The position numbers and the translations under genes were made by a program. The notes beneath the pieces were generated by a model that had not been told where the DNA came from, made no database searches, and saw only the letters and a program-made list of their open reading frames with translations. This document shows, one piece after another, positions 1-9,944 of a stretch of DNA of 64,000 nt. Each line of letters begins with the position of its first letter. The first letter of the stretch is position 1. Source of the DNA: Ailanthus altissimus (lineage: Eukaryota; Streptophyta; Magnoliopsida; Sapindales; Simaroubaceae); contig OX327705.1 of the NCBI GenBank assembly GCA_946807835.1, forward strand, positions 11,252,501-11,316,500, given 5' to 3'.

Positions 1-639
1 TTTGATAATATAAATGACCGATTTAGCTTCTATAGTCGACATACAAGTTGTAGAATTTTGTCTCTTCTTTCCATAGGCACTGAGTTCATGGAAATCTGAT
101 CAGTATCCAATGAGATATGAGCAAAATTCTAAAGATACATCAGATTTCGACTAAAAACCATTTTCCCCACTTGCAATGCGATTTGGTCCATGATAAAGGC
201 TGATTTGGACTTTACCATCAATATACGAGTTGTTGATAATTAAGTCAACATTTCACATCTTCAAGAATTATACCAGTTGATTACGTATTTTGTGAGATAC
301 AGTCTAAATACGTGAGTTGGGTCAAGCTGGGCAGAAGTTGTAGCCCGATTCTATTGTATCTTAATTTTTGGCCCATAACATGTTGGATTTGGCTTTTCCA
401 CTATTCTTCCAATTTGTGTAAGATTGAGTCATGTTGCACCAGGTTCAAGAATTTCTTCATTTCGATTTCTACATTGAGAGTTATGTTTATTTTACCTAAA
501 CCTGTCCAAATAACATTTCATTAATCACAATTTAAGGAGAACACTTTATTTCAAGCTAAAAATACAGAAAATGCTAAAATTAGTGACATTAAATGGTGAC
601 TGAATCTCTTAACAAATATACATTTTCATGTGTTCATCA
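1..639 (-). repeat. 3' LTR of Athila-like copy 1 (partial, cut by window edge)
   Basis: The stretch closely matches 18066-18709 (the 5' LTR of the same element) in the same orientation, and matches 25657 onward as reverse complement. Its inner terminus, read on the minus strand, is TGATGAACACATG at base 639, directly after a polypurine tract. Only about 640 of roughly 1560 bp is inside the window. No gene is present. Confidence 0.9.
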
Positions 640-651
640 CACTCCCCAACC
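640..651 (-). other. Polypurine tract of Athila-like copy 1
   Basis: Read on the minus strand, the bases just before the 3' LTR are GGTTGGGGAGTG, a purine-rich plus-strand primer. The second copy has the equivalent GGTTGGGGGCTG immediately before its 3' LTR at 25657, which confirms the LTR boundary. Confidence 0.8.
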
Positions 652-1983
652 AGCTTATTGCTAGTCTCTAGCAATTCAAGCGTAAATAGAATATGCAAAA
701 CTACCTAAGTATTTCAAACAAAACATCAGTTCAAGATCACTGTTACTATCATGGTTTTTTTCAATTACAACTTCCAAAATTTGTGTGTGTGTGTGAACTA
801 AGCCATAACCATCTGACCACAAACCACAATAGATATAGCCTTGAGAATTTCTCCAAGTAAAAGCCTCAACTCTATATCCTCACAGGTGTATGACTGTTTA
901 AAATATTAGAACTTTTCTTATGGAGTTGAAAAACAGTTAAGCACTCAAGAAAAAGTCAATTTTAAAGATAGACATATAAACTAACATTGATCCAAAGATA
1001 AGAAAATCATTTGTTTAAAAATCAATTATTCCTATCATATGCTAGCTTTAGAATTTCAATTGGCTTGTGAGAATAATACAAATATAACTTGGTGAGAAAA
1101 CTGCTTTACAAAATATTTGTCTTCTAAAATTGGATGAAGACTTTATTAAACTGAGTTGATTCTTCTCTCTTTTTTTTTTTGTATTTGTTTTTTTGGTATT
1201 TTGCTTTTTTTTTTATTTTGTATTTTTGAAGAATACAAGGAAGCATTACAAAGGTTTCTCACCAAATTATATTATACACAAATGCAACCAACTTATCCCT
1301 TAATTCAAATAATATCAATCTAAACAAAAATTAACCAATTCAAAGGATCAATGAAGGTTCATAAGCTGTTTTCTTAACCTTTCTACTTACTCACAAAATA
1401 TATGTGAGATTAGAAAAATATATACTTAAACATGAGAATTCTCCTTGCTATATAAATTGAATCATCCATCTTACCACAAGGCTTAGCATTGTGCTAAAAA
1501 ATATTTTGGAAGTCATTCTTTAGTAACCTAAATAGAAACAGTGACTCAACCTAAATAATTTTGAAATCATACCTAGGCAGAAAAGTAAATTACTTTATAC
1601 AAGAATTACCAAGACTACAAGCAATAAACAATACAACAAAAAGTTAGTTAAAATGCGTTTCAAAAGTTAAAACTAAAACTCTTTACTCTACCATTCTAAC
1701 TTGACCTAGAGTATGTCTCAAGAGTTCAAGAATAAACTCTTTACTCTGCCATATCAAATATCGGACCACAATTTTTTTTAAAAAAAAAAATAAAGTACGA
1801 CTTGTGTCTACTATCTTCCCCTAAACCAGATGAAACATTGTCCTCAATGTTTAAATAGAAAGAGATAAAGTATAGGAGACATTACCTGAAACGCCAGTTA
1901 TTTGAAAGAAACAAACCTGAGACACTTAAGCAACATATAAACTAAAATGATGATGCTGATAAATAAATAAAACAAAGAAAAAT
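652..1983 (-). other. 3' untranslated region of Athila-like copy 1
   Basis: No coding capacity seen. The region is AT-rich and alignable with 24641-25644 in the second copy, which lacks part of it. At 1835-1850 it contains a 6-bp inverted repeat with a 4-base loop (ACATTG TCCT CAATGT). From memory, a similar ACATTGAGGACAATGT word is common near the 3' end of Athila/Tat elements. A T-rich low-complexity stretch lies near 1170-1220. Confidence 0.6.
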
Positions 1984-2618
1984 TTACAAATGAAGTGTCA
2001 GATCCAAATTTCGCTTGTTAAGGCCCACTGACCAATCGATCCAAGTTATTGCTGGGTCAGGTTCGTAGGTAACTGCCTATAATTTGTTAATCAATTCATC
2101 CGCCTCAATAGCAGAAACTAGGATCTGTCGTGCCAAATGTGAAATAAAATTTTGTTCCACAGCTTAATCAAGAAAACAAAGTAAGCAATCAAAATAGTTA
2201 TTAACATTCAACAAACCTATAGGTTTTCGGTGGATATTCAGTTGAGCCCAAGAGACAATTTGAAAATTTTCTTCCAAGGTACTAAAACCACCTAGTAAAG
2301 CAATAAAAGCGTCTGCATTGCAAAGCATTCTAGCTATACGTTCATGCATGGATGAGACTCGTAATTCTTTCCCTATTATTTTTCCGGTCAGGTTTTCCAC
2401 GGCTAAAGCTGTAGGAATAATACCTAAAACTTGACTTCCTCCTAAATGTGCAACTGTTGACACACATACCATTAACCCCTCCATAAATCAAATGAATTTT
2501 TCTAGCAACTAATGCTTTTCCTAAATTGTTTGCTGCTTCTACAAACACTTTACTCTCCCCAGGACTAGATCTACAAAATACACATATTTCGAAATTGTTA
2601 AACTGGGGTTTCCTCCAT
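1984..2618 (-). pseudogene. LOG-like cytokinin-activating phosphoribohydrolase carried by the retroelement
   Basis: LOG (LONELY GUY) enzymes release active cytokinin bases from riboside 5'-monophosphates in the cytosol. Read on the minus strand from ATG at 2618, the translation follows the LOG family through [66 protein letters not shown] and FISHLARQILVSA to a TAA at 1984. The span of about 210 codons is the usual family length. No intron interrupts it, although plant LOG genes have several, so capture of a spliced transcript is likely. It is broken by a 1-base shift near the start codon, a frameshift after LIYGG, and stops in place of Gln near 2164 and near 2058. The catalytic PGGxGTxxE motif has decayed to LGGFSTLEE. 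It lies between the small Cys-containing ORF and the 3' LTR. Confidence 0.85.
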
Positions 2619-2668
2619 ATTTATACTCACCTTTATCTCAATATATGAAAATGAAGAAAATGAGGTGC

Positions 2669-2681
2669 TGTATTTATAGAG
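2669..2681 (-). promoter_or_regulatory. TATA box upstream of the LOG-like ORF (copy 1)
   Basis: The minus strand reads CTCTATAAATACAG about 55 bases before the LOG-like ATG, followed by a pyrimidine-rich CACCTCATTTTCTTC stretch suited to a start site. The same block is at 24055-24078 in copy 2. This is a motif-based inference; no transcript evidence is available. Confidence 0.5.
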
Positions 2682-2811
2682 TATCAAATGATAACAATGA
2701 TTATGGTAACCCGACAGTTTGTCAAAAGAGAGTTAAAAATAAAACATAAAATTTAAACGTAATGACCCACATGCATTATTTAACAAAAAGATTTGAATTT
2801 AAGACATCTAT

Positions 2812-3518
2812 TGATGTGCCTTGATTTATAACAAAATTAAATTGTGAAGTTGATGGAGGATAGAACTAAATAGATACCTTGATAAGTCGTATGGACGCCA
2901 CAAGGATCAATTTAGGGTTTTGACGCCACACTCTTGGTGATCAAAGAGTGATAAGTCATCAACTATCTTCAAGAGTTGAAAAAACTTGAGAAGACAATTT
3001 TGAGAGAGAAAAGTCTATTTTCGTGCATCCAAATCCCAAATGAGGCAACTGCCTCTACAAGACTTTTACATGCCTTATATAGGCTTACAAAATGAGGTGA
3101 AACCCTAATGTTACCTAATAAGCTTAAAAAGGCCCAAAATAAGCCCAATATCACTTAACAATTTAAAACAAAACTAAACAAGTTTAAAATAGCCCAAATA
3201 CATAAAAGTAGTAACATAAGAAGTAAATAAAGCCCAATAGCATGAAAAGAAAGCCCTTAGCTGCTTCTTAAAGCCCAACGTCACCAAATGTCTCTAAATC
3301 ACGTCCCAATCTCAAATTGAAGACAAATAAATACATTTAGCTCGTTTCAATTCAGATCGCAAGCTTCTAATCCCATAGAAGCTTCAATAGCTCCAATTTG
3401 ACTACTTATGGCCCTTTGAAGCTGTTTAGCCTTAGCCCTTGTTATTGGACCATCTGAAATCTCCTTTACGCTCAGCTCGCCTTCTTGAGTTGATTTAGAA
3501 CCTTCATGATGCACATCA
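2812..3518 (-). repeat. 3' LTR of the chromovirus-type element
   Basis: 707 bp, read on the minus strand as TGATGTGCATC...GGCACATCA. It is nearly identical to 8296-9002 (about four substitutions seen) and is preceded on the minus strand by a purine-rich CCCGGGGGTGA tract. It contains the last codons of pol (3347-3518). A substitution here creates a TGA that ends pol 16 codons earlier than the reading frame open in the 5' LTR and the solo LTR. Confidence 0.93.
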
Positions 3519-4699
3519 TCACCCCCGGGCAGAGAATGATTTGCCCTCAAATCAGAATCTTCTAAATCTTCCAAATAAGGAGATAAGTCATTCACATTAA
3601 AAGTGGTTGAAACATTGTAATCACCAGGAAGGTCAACTTTGTAAGCATTACTATTTACCTTCTCTATAATACAAAAAGGCCCATCAACTCTTGGCATCAG
3701 TTTGGACTTCCGCTTGCTAGGAAATCTTCCCTTGCTAAAATGAATCCAAACAAGATCACCAGGTTCAAAGCTAATCATTTTTCGTCCTTTATTAGCATGC
3801 TTAACATACCTAGCTGTTTTCTCCTCAATATGAATTCGAACCTGGTCATGAAGCTTCTTCATCAATTCTGCCTTCTTAACACCATCCATAGATGTCCTCT
3901 CATTAATTGGAATAGGAACAAGGTCAATAGGAACAAATGGAGTAAATCCATACACAATCTCAAATGGTGAAAATTTTGTAGCCCCATGCACACTACGGTT
4001 ATATGCAAACTCTACAATAGGCAAACAAGTATCCCAACTCTTTAAGTTCTTGTTTATAACAGCCCGTAATAAAGAAGATAGAGTACGGTTCACTACCTCA
4101 GTTTGCCCATCAGTTTGTGGATGACAAGCAGTACTGAAAAGCAACTTTGTTCCAAGCTTCTTCCAAAGAGTCTTCCAAAAATAGCTTAAGAACTTTGTAT
4201 CACGATCAGAGACAATGCTTTTAGGGATTCCATGCAAACGTACAATTTCCCTAAAAAACAAATCAGCAATATGAATAGCATCATCAGTTTTATTACAAGG
4301 AATAAAGTGTGACATTTTGGAGAACCGATCAACCACAACCATCACTGAATCCTTCCCAAGCTGTGTTCTAGGTAATCCAAGCACAAAATCCATACTAATA
4401 TCCATCCATGGTTGCTCTGGGATAGGTAAAGGCATATATAGACCATATGCATTCTCTTTACCCTTAGCTTTCTTGCAATTTACACATCTTTCAACAACTT
4501 TATGAACATTCCGCAGCATATTAGGCCAAAAGAAGTGCTCTTTCAGTAGCTCATAAGTTTTCTTCTCCCCAAAATGACCACTAAGACCACCCCCATGAGC
4601 CTCACGCACAAGCAACTCACGTAAGGATCCTGAAGGTATACACATTCTGCCCAACTTGAACAAGTAACCATCATGCACAAAGAACCCATCACAAGCTCC
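3347..4699 (-). pseudogene. Integrase domain of the chromovirus-type pol
   Basis: Integrase inserts the cDNA into chromosomes. Counting from the codon at 4678, the zinc-binding HHCC residues are H28, H35, C65 and C68. The catalytic triad is D97, D158 and E194, the last two separated by 35 residues as the family requires. A GPF-type motif follows near residue 335. The C-terminal tail contains DGPITRAKAKQLQ and lies partly inside the LTR. The frame is continuous with the RNase H part upstream except for a TAA at 4700-4702. The tail has no recognisable chromodomain. The domain itself looks intact apart from the early TGA at its end. Confidence 0.9.
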
Positions 4700-5334
4700 T
4701 TAAGCACATTTAGACATCATATTAGCAAAGTATGAATCACTAGTATATTGTTCTTTCACCTGTTCAAAACCCAAAAGCCTTGCATTTAACATAGAAATCA
4801 ATGCATACCTCCTAGAAAGAGCATCAGCAATGACATTAGTTTGCCCCTTCTTGTATTTTATGACATATGGAAATGGCTCCATGAACTCTACCCATTTGGC
4901 ATGTCTTCTATTCAGCTTGCTCTGCCTTTTAAGATACTTTAATGATTCATGGTCAGTATGAATAACGAACTCTTTAGGTAATAAATAATGCTGCCATACC
5001 TCGAGAGCCCGAATCAATGCATAAAACTCCTTGTCATAAATAGAGTAGTTTAACCGTGCCCCATTCAGCTTCTCACTAAAGAAAGCAATTGGCCTCTTTT
5101 CTTGCATCAACACAGCCCCAATACCGACCCCTGAAGCATCACACTCTATTTCAAATGTTTTAGCAAAATCGGGAAGTGCTAAAACTGGAGCAGAACATAA
5201 TTGTTCTTTTATCAGTTCAAATGACTTCTGTGCATTCTCATTCCACCTAAACTCATTTCCCTTTTTCAAACACTCTGTCATAGGCGCAACGATAGAACTA
5301 AAGTCTTTAATAAATCGCCTATAGAAAGAGGTAA
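4700..5334 (-). pseudogene. RNase H region of the chromovirus-type pol
   Basis: Degrades the RNA strand during reverse transcription. Counting from the ATG at 5281, the catalytic acidic residues are D48 (ECDAS), E85 (DKEFYAL) and D110 (HTDHESL), the standard order. The ADALSRR spacer before integrase is present. It is in a different frame from the RT part because of a single-base frameshift near 5330, where the RT frame runs into unrelated residues. It ends in a TAA after MSKCA that replaces a sense codon in the continuous polyprotein. Confidence 0.88.
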
Positions 5335-6963
5335 ACCATGAAAACTTCTCACATCCGCAACACCAGTAGGTTTACGCCAATCACGAATTGCCTTAACCTT
5401 CTCCTCATCAACCTTAATTCCGCTACCAGAAACAACATACCCCAAAAAGATAACACTATCTTGGCAGAAATAGCACTTCTTGATGTTTCCATACAACTTA
5501 GCATCACGCAAGGTCTCAAATACAGCCATAAGATGCTTCACATGATCATCTAAAGTTTTACTATAGATCAAGATATCATCAAAATAGACCACAACAAACA
5601 GCCCGATAAACTTCCTCAAAACATGGTTCATAAGTCTCATAAATGTACTAGGTGCATTAGAAAGCCCAAATGGCATCACCATCCACTCATACAATCCATG
5701 CTTAGTTTTAAAGGCTGTTTTCCATTCATCACCTTCTTTCATCCTAATTTGGTGATATCCACTCATTAAATCAACTTTAGAAAAATAAACAGCACCATGC
5801 AATTCATCAAGCATATCATCAAGTCTAGGAATAGGGAATCGATACTTAACCGTTATCTTGTTGATAGCTCGACTATCCACACACATTCTCATGGTACCAT
5901 CCTTCTTTGGAACAAGCAAAGTAGGCACTGAACAAGGACTAAGTGACTCACGCACATAGCCCCTCTCTAAGAGCTCACCAACTTGCCTTTTGATCTCCTT
6001 TGCTTCCTCTGGATTACATCTATATGCTGGTCTATTTGGAAGTGAAGCTCGAGGCACCAAATCAATTTGATGCTCTATCCCTCGAATAGGTGGTAATCCC
6101 AATGGTAGCTCTTCTGGAAATACATCTTTGAACTCTTCAAGCAACTCCACAACCTGCCTTGGCAAATCCAAACCCTCCACTTGCAATAAAGGCTTTGCCC
6201 AAGTCATGAAAACAACCCCCACAGAAGCTAGTGCTTGCTCAACATCTCCTTTTTTGGCTAACATTAACCCTTTACCAGATTCCATCATCTTCCTTTGATT
6301 CTGCAACTGATCTTTTCTAACTTGTTGAGAACTCAATGGCATCAAATTCACTTTCTTCCCATTCAGCACAAATGAATAAGTGTTCCTTCTCCCATTATAA
6401 GTCACATCATTATCAAATTGCCATGGGCGTCCTAATAACACATGACTAGCTGTCATCGGAACCACATCACATAAAACCTCATCATGAAAGGTTTTAATGG
6501 AGAATGGCACCCGAACCTGTCTTGTAACTTGAATCTCTCCCTTGTCATTAAGCCAATGTAATTTGTATGGTTTTGGATGTGGAACAGTAGTTAATCCCAG
6601 TTTCTCTACTAAAGTAATGGATGCAACATTGGTGCAACTACCATTATCAATGATCATGGCACAAACCTTATCTCGGATTTGACATCTTGTATGAAAGATG
6701 TTTTCGCGCTGTTCCAAACCAATATCAACTTCAGCACTCAAAATCCTTTGAATAACTAATAAATTTCCCTCCATTGGCTCAATATTCTCTTCTTGTTCAG
6801 TCACTTCAACTTTAGATTCCTCTTCCATCTCAGCTTCATCTTCACTTACAAGCTCTCCATACTTCCCTTGTAAAACCATCACCCTCTTATTCAGACATTC
6901 AGAAGCAATATGCCAATTTCCCAAGCATTTGAAACACTTGATATCTCGCAACCTCCTGAAAAA
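5278..6963 (-). pseudogene. CCHC zinc knuckle, protease and reverse transcriptase of the chromovirus-type element
   Basis: Counting from 6951, a CX2CX4HX4C knuckle sits at C6, C9, H14 and C19. The aspartic protease signature is IDNGSC at residues 101-106, with Asn at the second catalytic-loop position. The protease core continues to LLGRPWQFD. RT spans about residues 300-520, with VDLMSGYHQI around D394 and the YFDD box at 456-459. The frame is continuous with gag upstream except for one TAA at 6964-6966, so gag-pol was one polyprotein. The end of the frame is lost by the frameshift near 5330. Confidence 0.9.
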
Positions 6964-7926
6964 TTAAGGTTCAAATACCTTCTCCTTTCCTTTCAACGAA
7001 CCTGAACTAGCACTTCCTTTACTGAACTCCACTTTCTCATCACGTTTAGGTGTGTTCCATGTTCGCGAAGGTGAAGAAACAGCCTTTGTATTACTTGTTA
7101 TAGTTGACCTCATATGGACACGCTCTCTTTTCTGCTGTCTTTCTACTTTAGTTGCAAGCTTTATGACATCCTCAAGAAATATGAAGGGCTGTAACTCAAC
7201 AACATTAGCTATGTCCCTCTTCAATCCATCAAGGAATCTAGCTATTGTTTGCTCTTGAGGTTCATTCAAATCACAGCGAATCAGCAACAGCTCAAATTCT
7301 TTCACATACTCCTCCACACTCAAGGAAACTTGCCGCAAAGTCTGGAGTTTGATGTATAATTCTTGTTTATAGTAATCCGGAACAAATCTCTTCTTCATTA
7401 ATCTTTTCATAAGTGGCCAGCTTGTAACTTCTTATTCGTCATCCCTTCTTCGCTGAGCTTTTAAGTTTTCCCACCACAAAAGTGCGTAATCGGTAAACTC
7501 AAGTGCTGCTACCTTACACTTCTTTGCCTCAGGATACTCATGCCAATCAAACACCCTTTCTACCTTCTGAACCCATTCAAGATACTCCTCAGGAGAACTA
7601 GTACCTCTAAATGGTGGTATATTAAGTTTGATACCACTAGTAGGGTCATTTTGCTGCCTCCTTATCCTACCCCTATCTTCAGCCTCATCATCCCTATTTG
7701 GCTCATCTCCAGCATCCCCTAGGTCATTTCGAGGTACCCTATGCCCTACCCGCCTTTGTTGGGGTTGCAAAGTGTTTCTTTGCATCATTTCTATAATTGC
7801 AGCAAGTTGTCCACGAATTTCAGTAATCTCACCTCAAAATTCATCATGAGCTCGTTGTAAGCCCACGAGTTGAGCTTGTTCTAAACTCAATCCCTTTGGT
7901 ACTCTACTTGCATCATCGTCAGCCAT
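6964..7926 (-). pseudogene. gag of the chromovirus-type element
   Basis: Structural protein that packages the RNA. The probable start is the ATG at 7926 (MADDDASRVPKG). The frame continues to 6964 but is broken by TGA near codon 31 and TAA at 7432-7434. Capsid-like segments IPPFRGTSSPEEYLEWVQKV and WPLMKRLMKKRFVPDYYK are characteristic of retrotransposon gag. It joins the CCHC/protease part in the same frame. Confidence 0.85.
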
Positions 7927-8281
7927 TATTAACAAAAACCCCAAACAAGTATGAACAATTGAACAACACAACCAGTAGCTAAAACACTCTTCTCAAACTG
8001 AATTTTTCACCAATTCAGTAAATACAATCAGATAGCAACAATTTACTCAAATTCAAAATTTCCAGGTTCACAAAATTTCCAGGTTCAAGAACAATTTAAT
8101 TCAGCCAACCCATCTCCAGTTCACAAACTAATAAGAATTAATTTTAATGCTTCAGAGTTGCAATTCAACTCCTCAAATATTAGAGACCCAAACTGATAAT
8201 AACCCCACCAAATTATATAACACAAAAAATAGCAAGACACCTTCAATAGCTAAAACTTCAGTTTGCACACTGAAATCCTGT
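7927..8281 (-). other. 5' leader of the chromovirus-type element
   Basis: About 350 bp between the primer site and the gag ATG. No ORF of note; presumed untranslated leader with packaging signals. Nothing else was recognised. Confidence 0.6.
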
Positions 8282-8293
8282 GCTCTGATACCA
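8282..8293 (-). other. Primer binding site, initiator tRNA-Met
   Basis: The minus strand reads TGGTATCAGAGC, an exact complement to the 3' end of plant initiator tRNA-Met, two bases inside the 5' LTR. Confidence 0.92.
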
Positions 8294-8295
8294 GA

Positions 8296-9002
8296 TGATG
8301 TGCCTTGATTTATAACAAAATTAAATTGTGAAGTTGATGGAGGATAGAACTAAATAGATACCTTGATAAGTCGTATGGACGCCACAAGGATCAATTTAGG
8401 GTTTTGACGCCACACTCTTGGTGATCAAAGAGTGATAAGTCAGCAACTATCTTCAAGAGTTGAAAAAACTTGAGAAGACAATTTTGAGAGAGAAAAGTCT
8501 ATTTTCGTGCATCCAAATCCCAAATGAGGCAACTGCCTCTACAAGACTTTTATATGCCTTATATAGGCTTACAAAATGAGGTGAAACCCTAATGTTACCT
8601 AATAAGCTTAAAAAGGCCCAAAATAAGCCCAATATCACTTAACAATTTAAAACAAAACTAAACAAGTTTAAAATAGCCCAAATACATAAAAGTAGTAACA
8701 TAAGAAGTAAATAAAGCCCAATAGCATGAAAAGAAAGCCCTTAGCTGCTTCTTAAAGCCCAACGTCACCAAACGTCTCTAAATCACGTCCCAATCTCAAA
8801 TTGAAGACAAATAAATACATTTAGCTCGTTTCCATTCAGATCGCAAGCTTCTAATCCCATAGAAGCTTCAATAGCTCCAATTTGACTACTTATGGCCCTT
8901 TGAAGCTGTTTAGCCTTAGCCCTTGTTATTGGACCATCTGAAATCTCCTTTACGCTCAGCTCGCCTTCTTGAGTTGATTTAGAACCTTCATGATGCACAT
9001 CA
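8296..9002 (-). repeat. 5' LTR of the chromovirus-type element
   Basis: 707 bp, TGATGTGC...ACATCA on the minus strand, with PBS adjacent on the inside and the TCTAT target duplication outside (9003-9007). It repeats the terminal pol coding segment (8783-8998), here open through to a later stop, which shows the ancestral pol end lay deeper in the LTR. Confidence 0.93.
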
Positions 9003-9183
9003 TCTATACTCCCTATTATTCATAAAATAAAGTTTTGAAATTAAAACAAATGTATTTACAAGTAGTTGTGATTGTGGCTCACATCTTCCTCTGATTTTAC
9101 GTTCAGTAACGGCTTAAACGCCCTCTATGGGTCGGGGATAGGTTTCCCATCCAATTTTTTTATAAATTGGCAAACATGGTCTT

Positions 9184-9667
9184 TTAGAGTCTGAGACTAT
9201 ACCGTTGATGTTTATTTTTGAATTTGTTCCATAAATCGAGAAGTTCACGTTGCACGAGCCCACAAGGATGCGTCTCAAGAGTCAATAGGATATCATCCAA
9301 AGACTCCTTACTCAGTCCATCTTTAATGAACTGAATTTTGTCTTCTCAATTTCTAAATGCAAATCCTAAAGAACGACAACTCCGGTTACAATTCCATCGA
9401 GCACGTTTATGACAGACTTGTAACCTCTTTGCTCGTCGCCTTTTGGCATAAGAGCTTCTTCCAAGACCAGGCATATGAGAAACAAAATCATTTACAAACT
9501 CACTAGATAACCGAACCTTGGCTTCAATTAAACAACGAAGATCCATAGGGATATTACCCAACATCAATAGCCTTAGTCTTTTCAAACCGTGCTTTGTAAA
9601 TCTTAAGTAAAATATTTTGAGGCAATGAAGGAAAACGTTTTTTAAGGTTGGCAAGAATGTGATCCAT
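9184..9667 (-). pseudogene. Small basic Cys-containing ORF between integrase and LOG (viral nucleic-acid-binding-protein-like)
   Basis: A post-pol reading frame of about 160 codons. It starts at the ATG at 9667 (MDHILANLKKRF), just after a pyrimidine-rich TTTCTTTCTTTC stretch, and ends at TAA 9184-9186. The middle has GRSSYAKRRRAK (about 9427-9463), then a run with VCHK, WNC and RSC, then EDKIQFIKDGLS and LVQRELLDLW. The arginine-rich GRSxYAxRRRA block followed by close cysteines resembles the cysteine-rich nucleic-acid-binding proteins of carla-like plant viruses, several of which are silencing suppressors. That link is from memory and rests on a short motif. Lesions here: a 1-base insertion near 9590 and a TGA at 9346-9348. 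Copy 2 has the homologue at 23254 with different lesions, so the ORF belongs to the family. A host-derived origin is the alternative. Confidence 0.5.
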
Positions 9668-9944
9668 TTTGAAAGAAAGAAAAAAGATGAATGCACAGTT
9701 TGAGGAACAGTTTTTAGGGAACTGAGAAATCGACTTTAATAGTCACGGAGTACCGTATCTGCCACTTGACTGGGAAATAAATTCACACTGAAGAAAAAAA
9801 TAAAAAGAAGAAAATAAAGTAAAATAAAATGTGAAAGAAAATAAAAGCAAAAATAAAAAGTCAAAAGATAAAATATAGACAAAATATAAAATATTGTACA
9901 GATAGATTGAACCTGATCAAACATAATAGACAAGATCCACAAGA
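9668..9944 (-). other. AT-rich spacer between integrase and the small Cys-containing ORF
   Basis: An A/T-rich low-complexity spacer (about 9780-9890) separates the end of integrase from the small ORF. The same arrangement occurs at 23040-23150 in copy 2. Short frames through it are compositional artefacts. Confidence 0.6.

Larger units (their letters stand above)
2812..9002 (-). mobile_element. Chromovirus-type Ty3/gypsy element (CRM-like), complete with LTRs and target duplication
   Basis: A 6191-bp minus-strand element with two 707-bp LTRs, an initiator-tRNA-Met PBS, gag, CCHC knuckle, protease, RT, RNase H and integrase. It is flanked by a perfect 5-bp duplication TCTAT (2807-2811 and 9003-9007). 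Removing it restores continuity with copy 2 of the Athila-like host around 23900-23935. Pol coding runs into the 3' LTR, a habit known from CRM chromoviruses; no chromodomain is obvious, so the CRM label is tentative. Coding is broken by four in-frame stops and one frameshift, yet the LTRs differ at only about four positions by eye. Confidence 0.93.

Noticed and set aside
780..796. Short TG microsatellite
   Set aside because: Ordinary simple repeat of about 8 units in the Athila-like 3' UTR; no associated structure.
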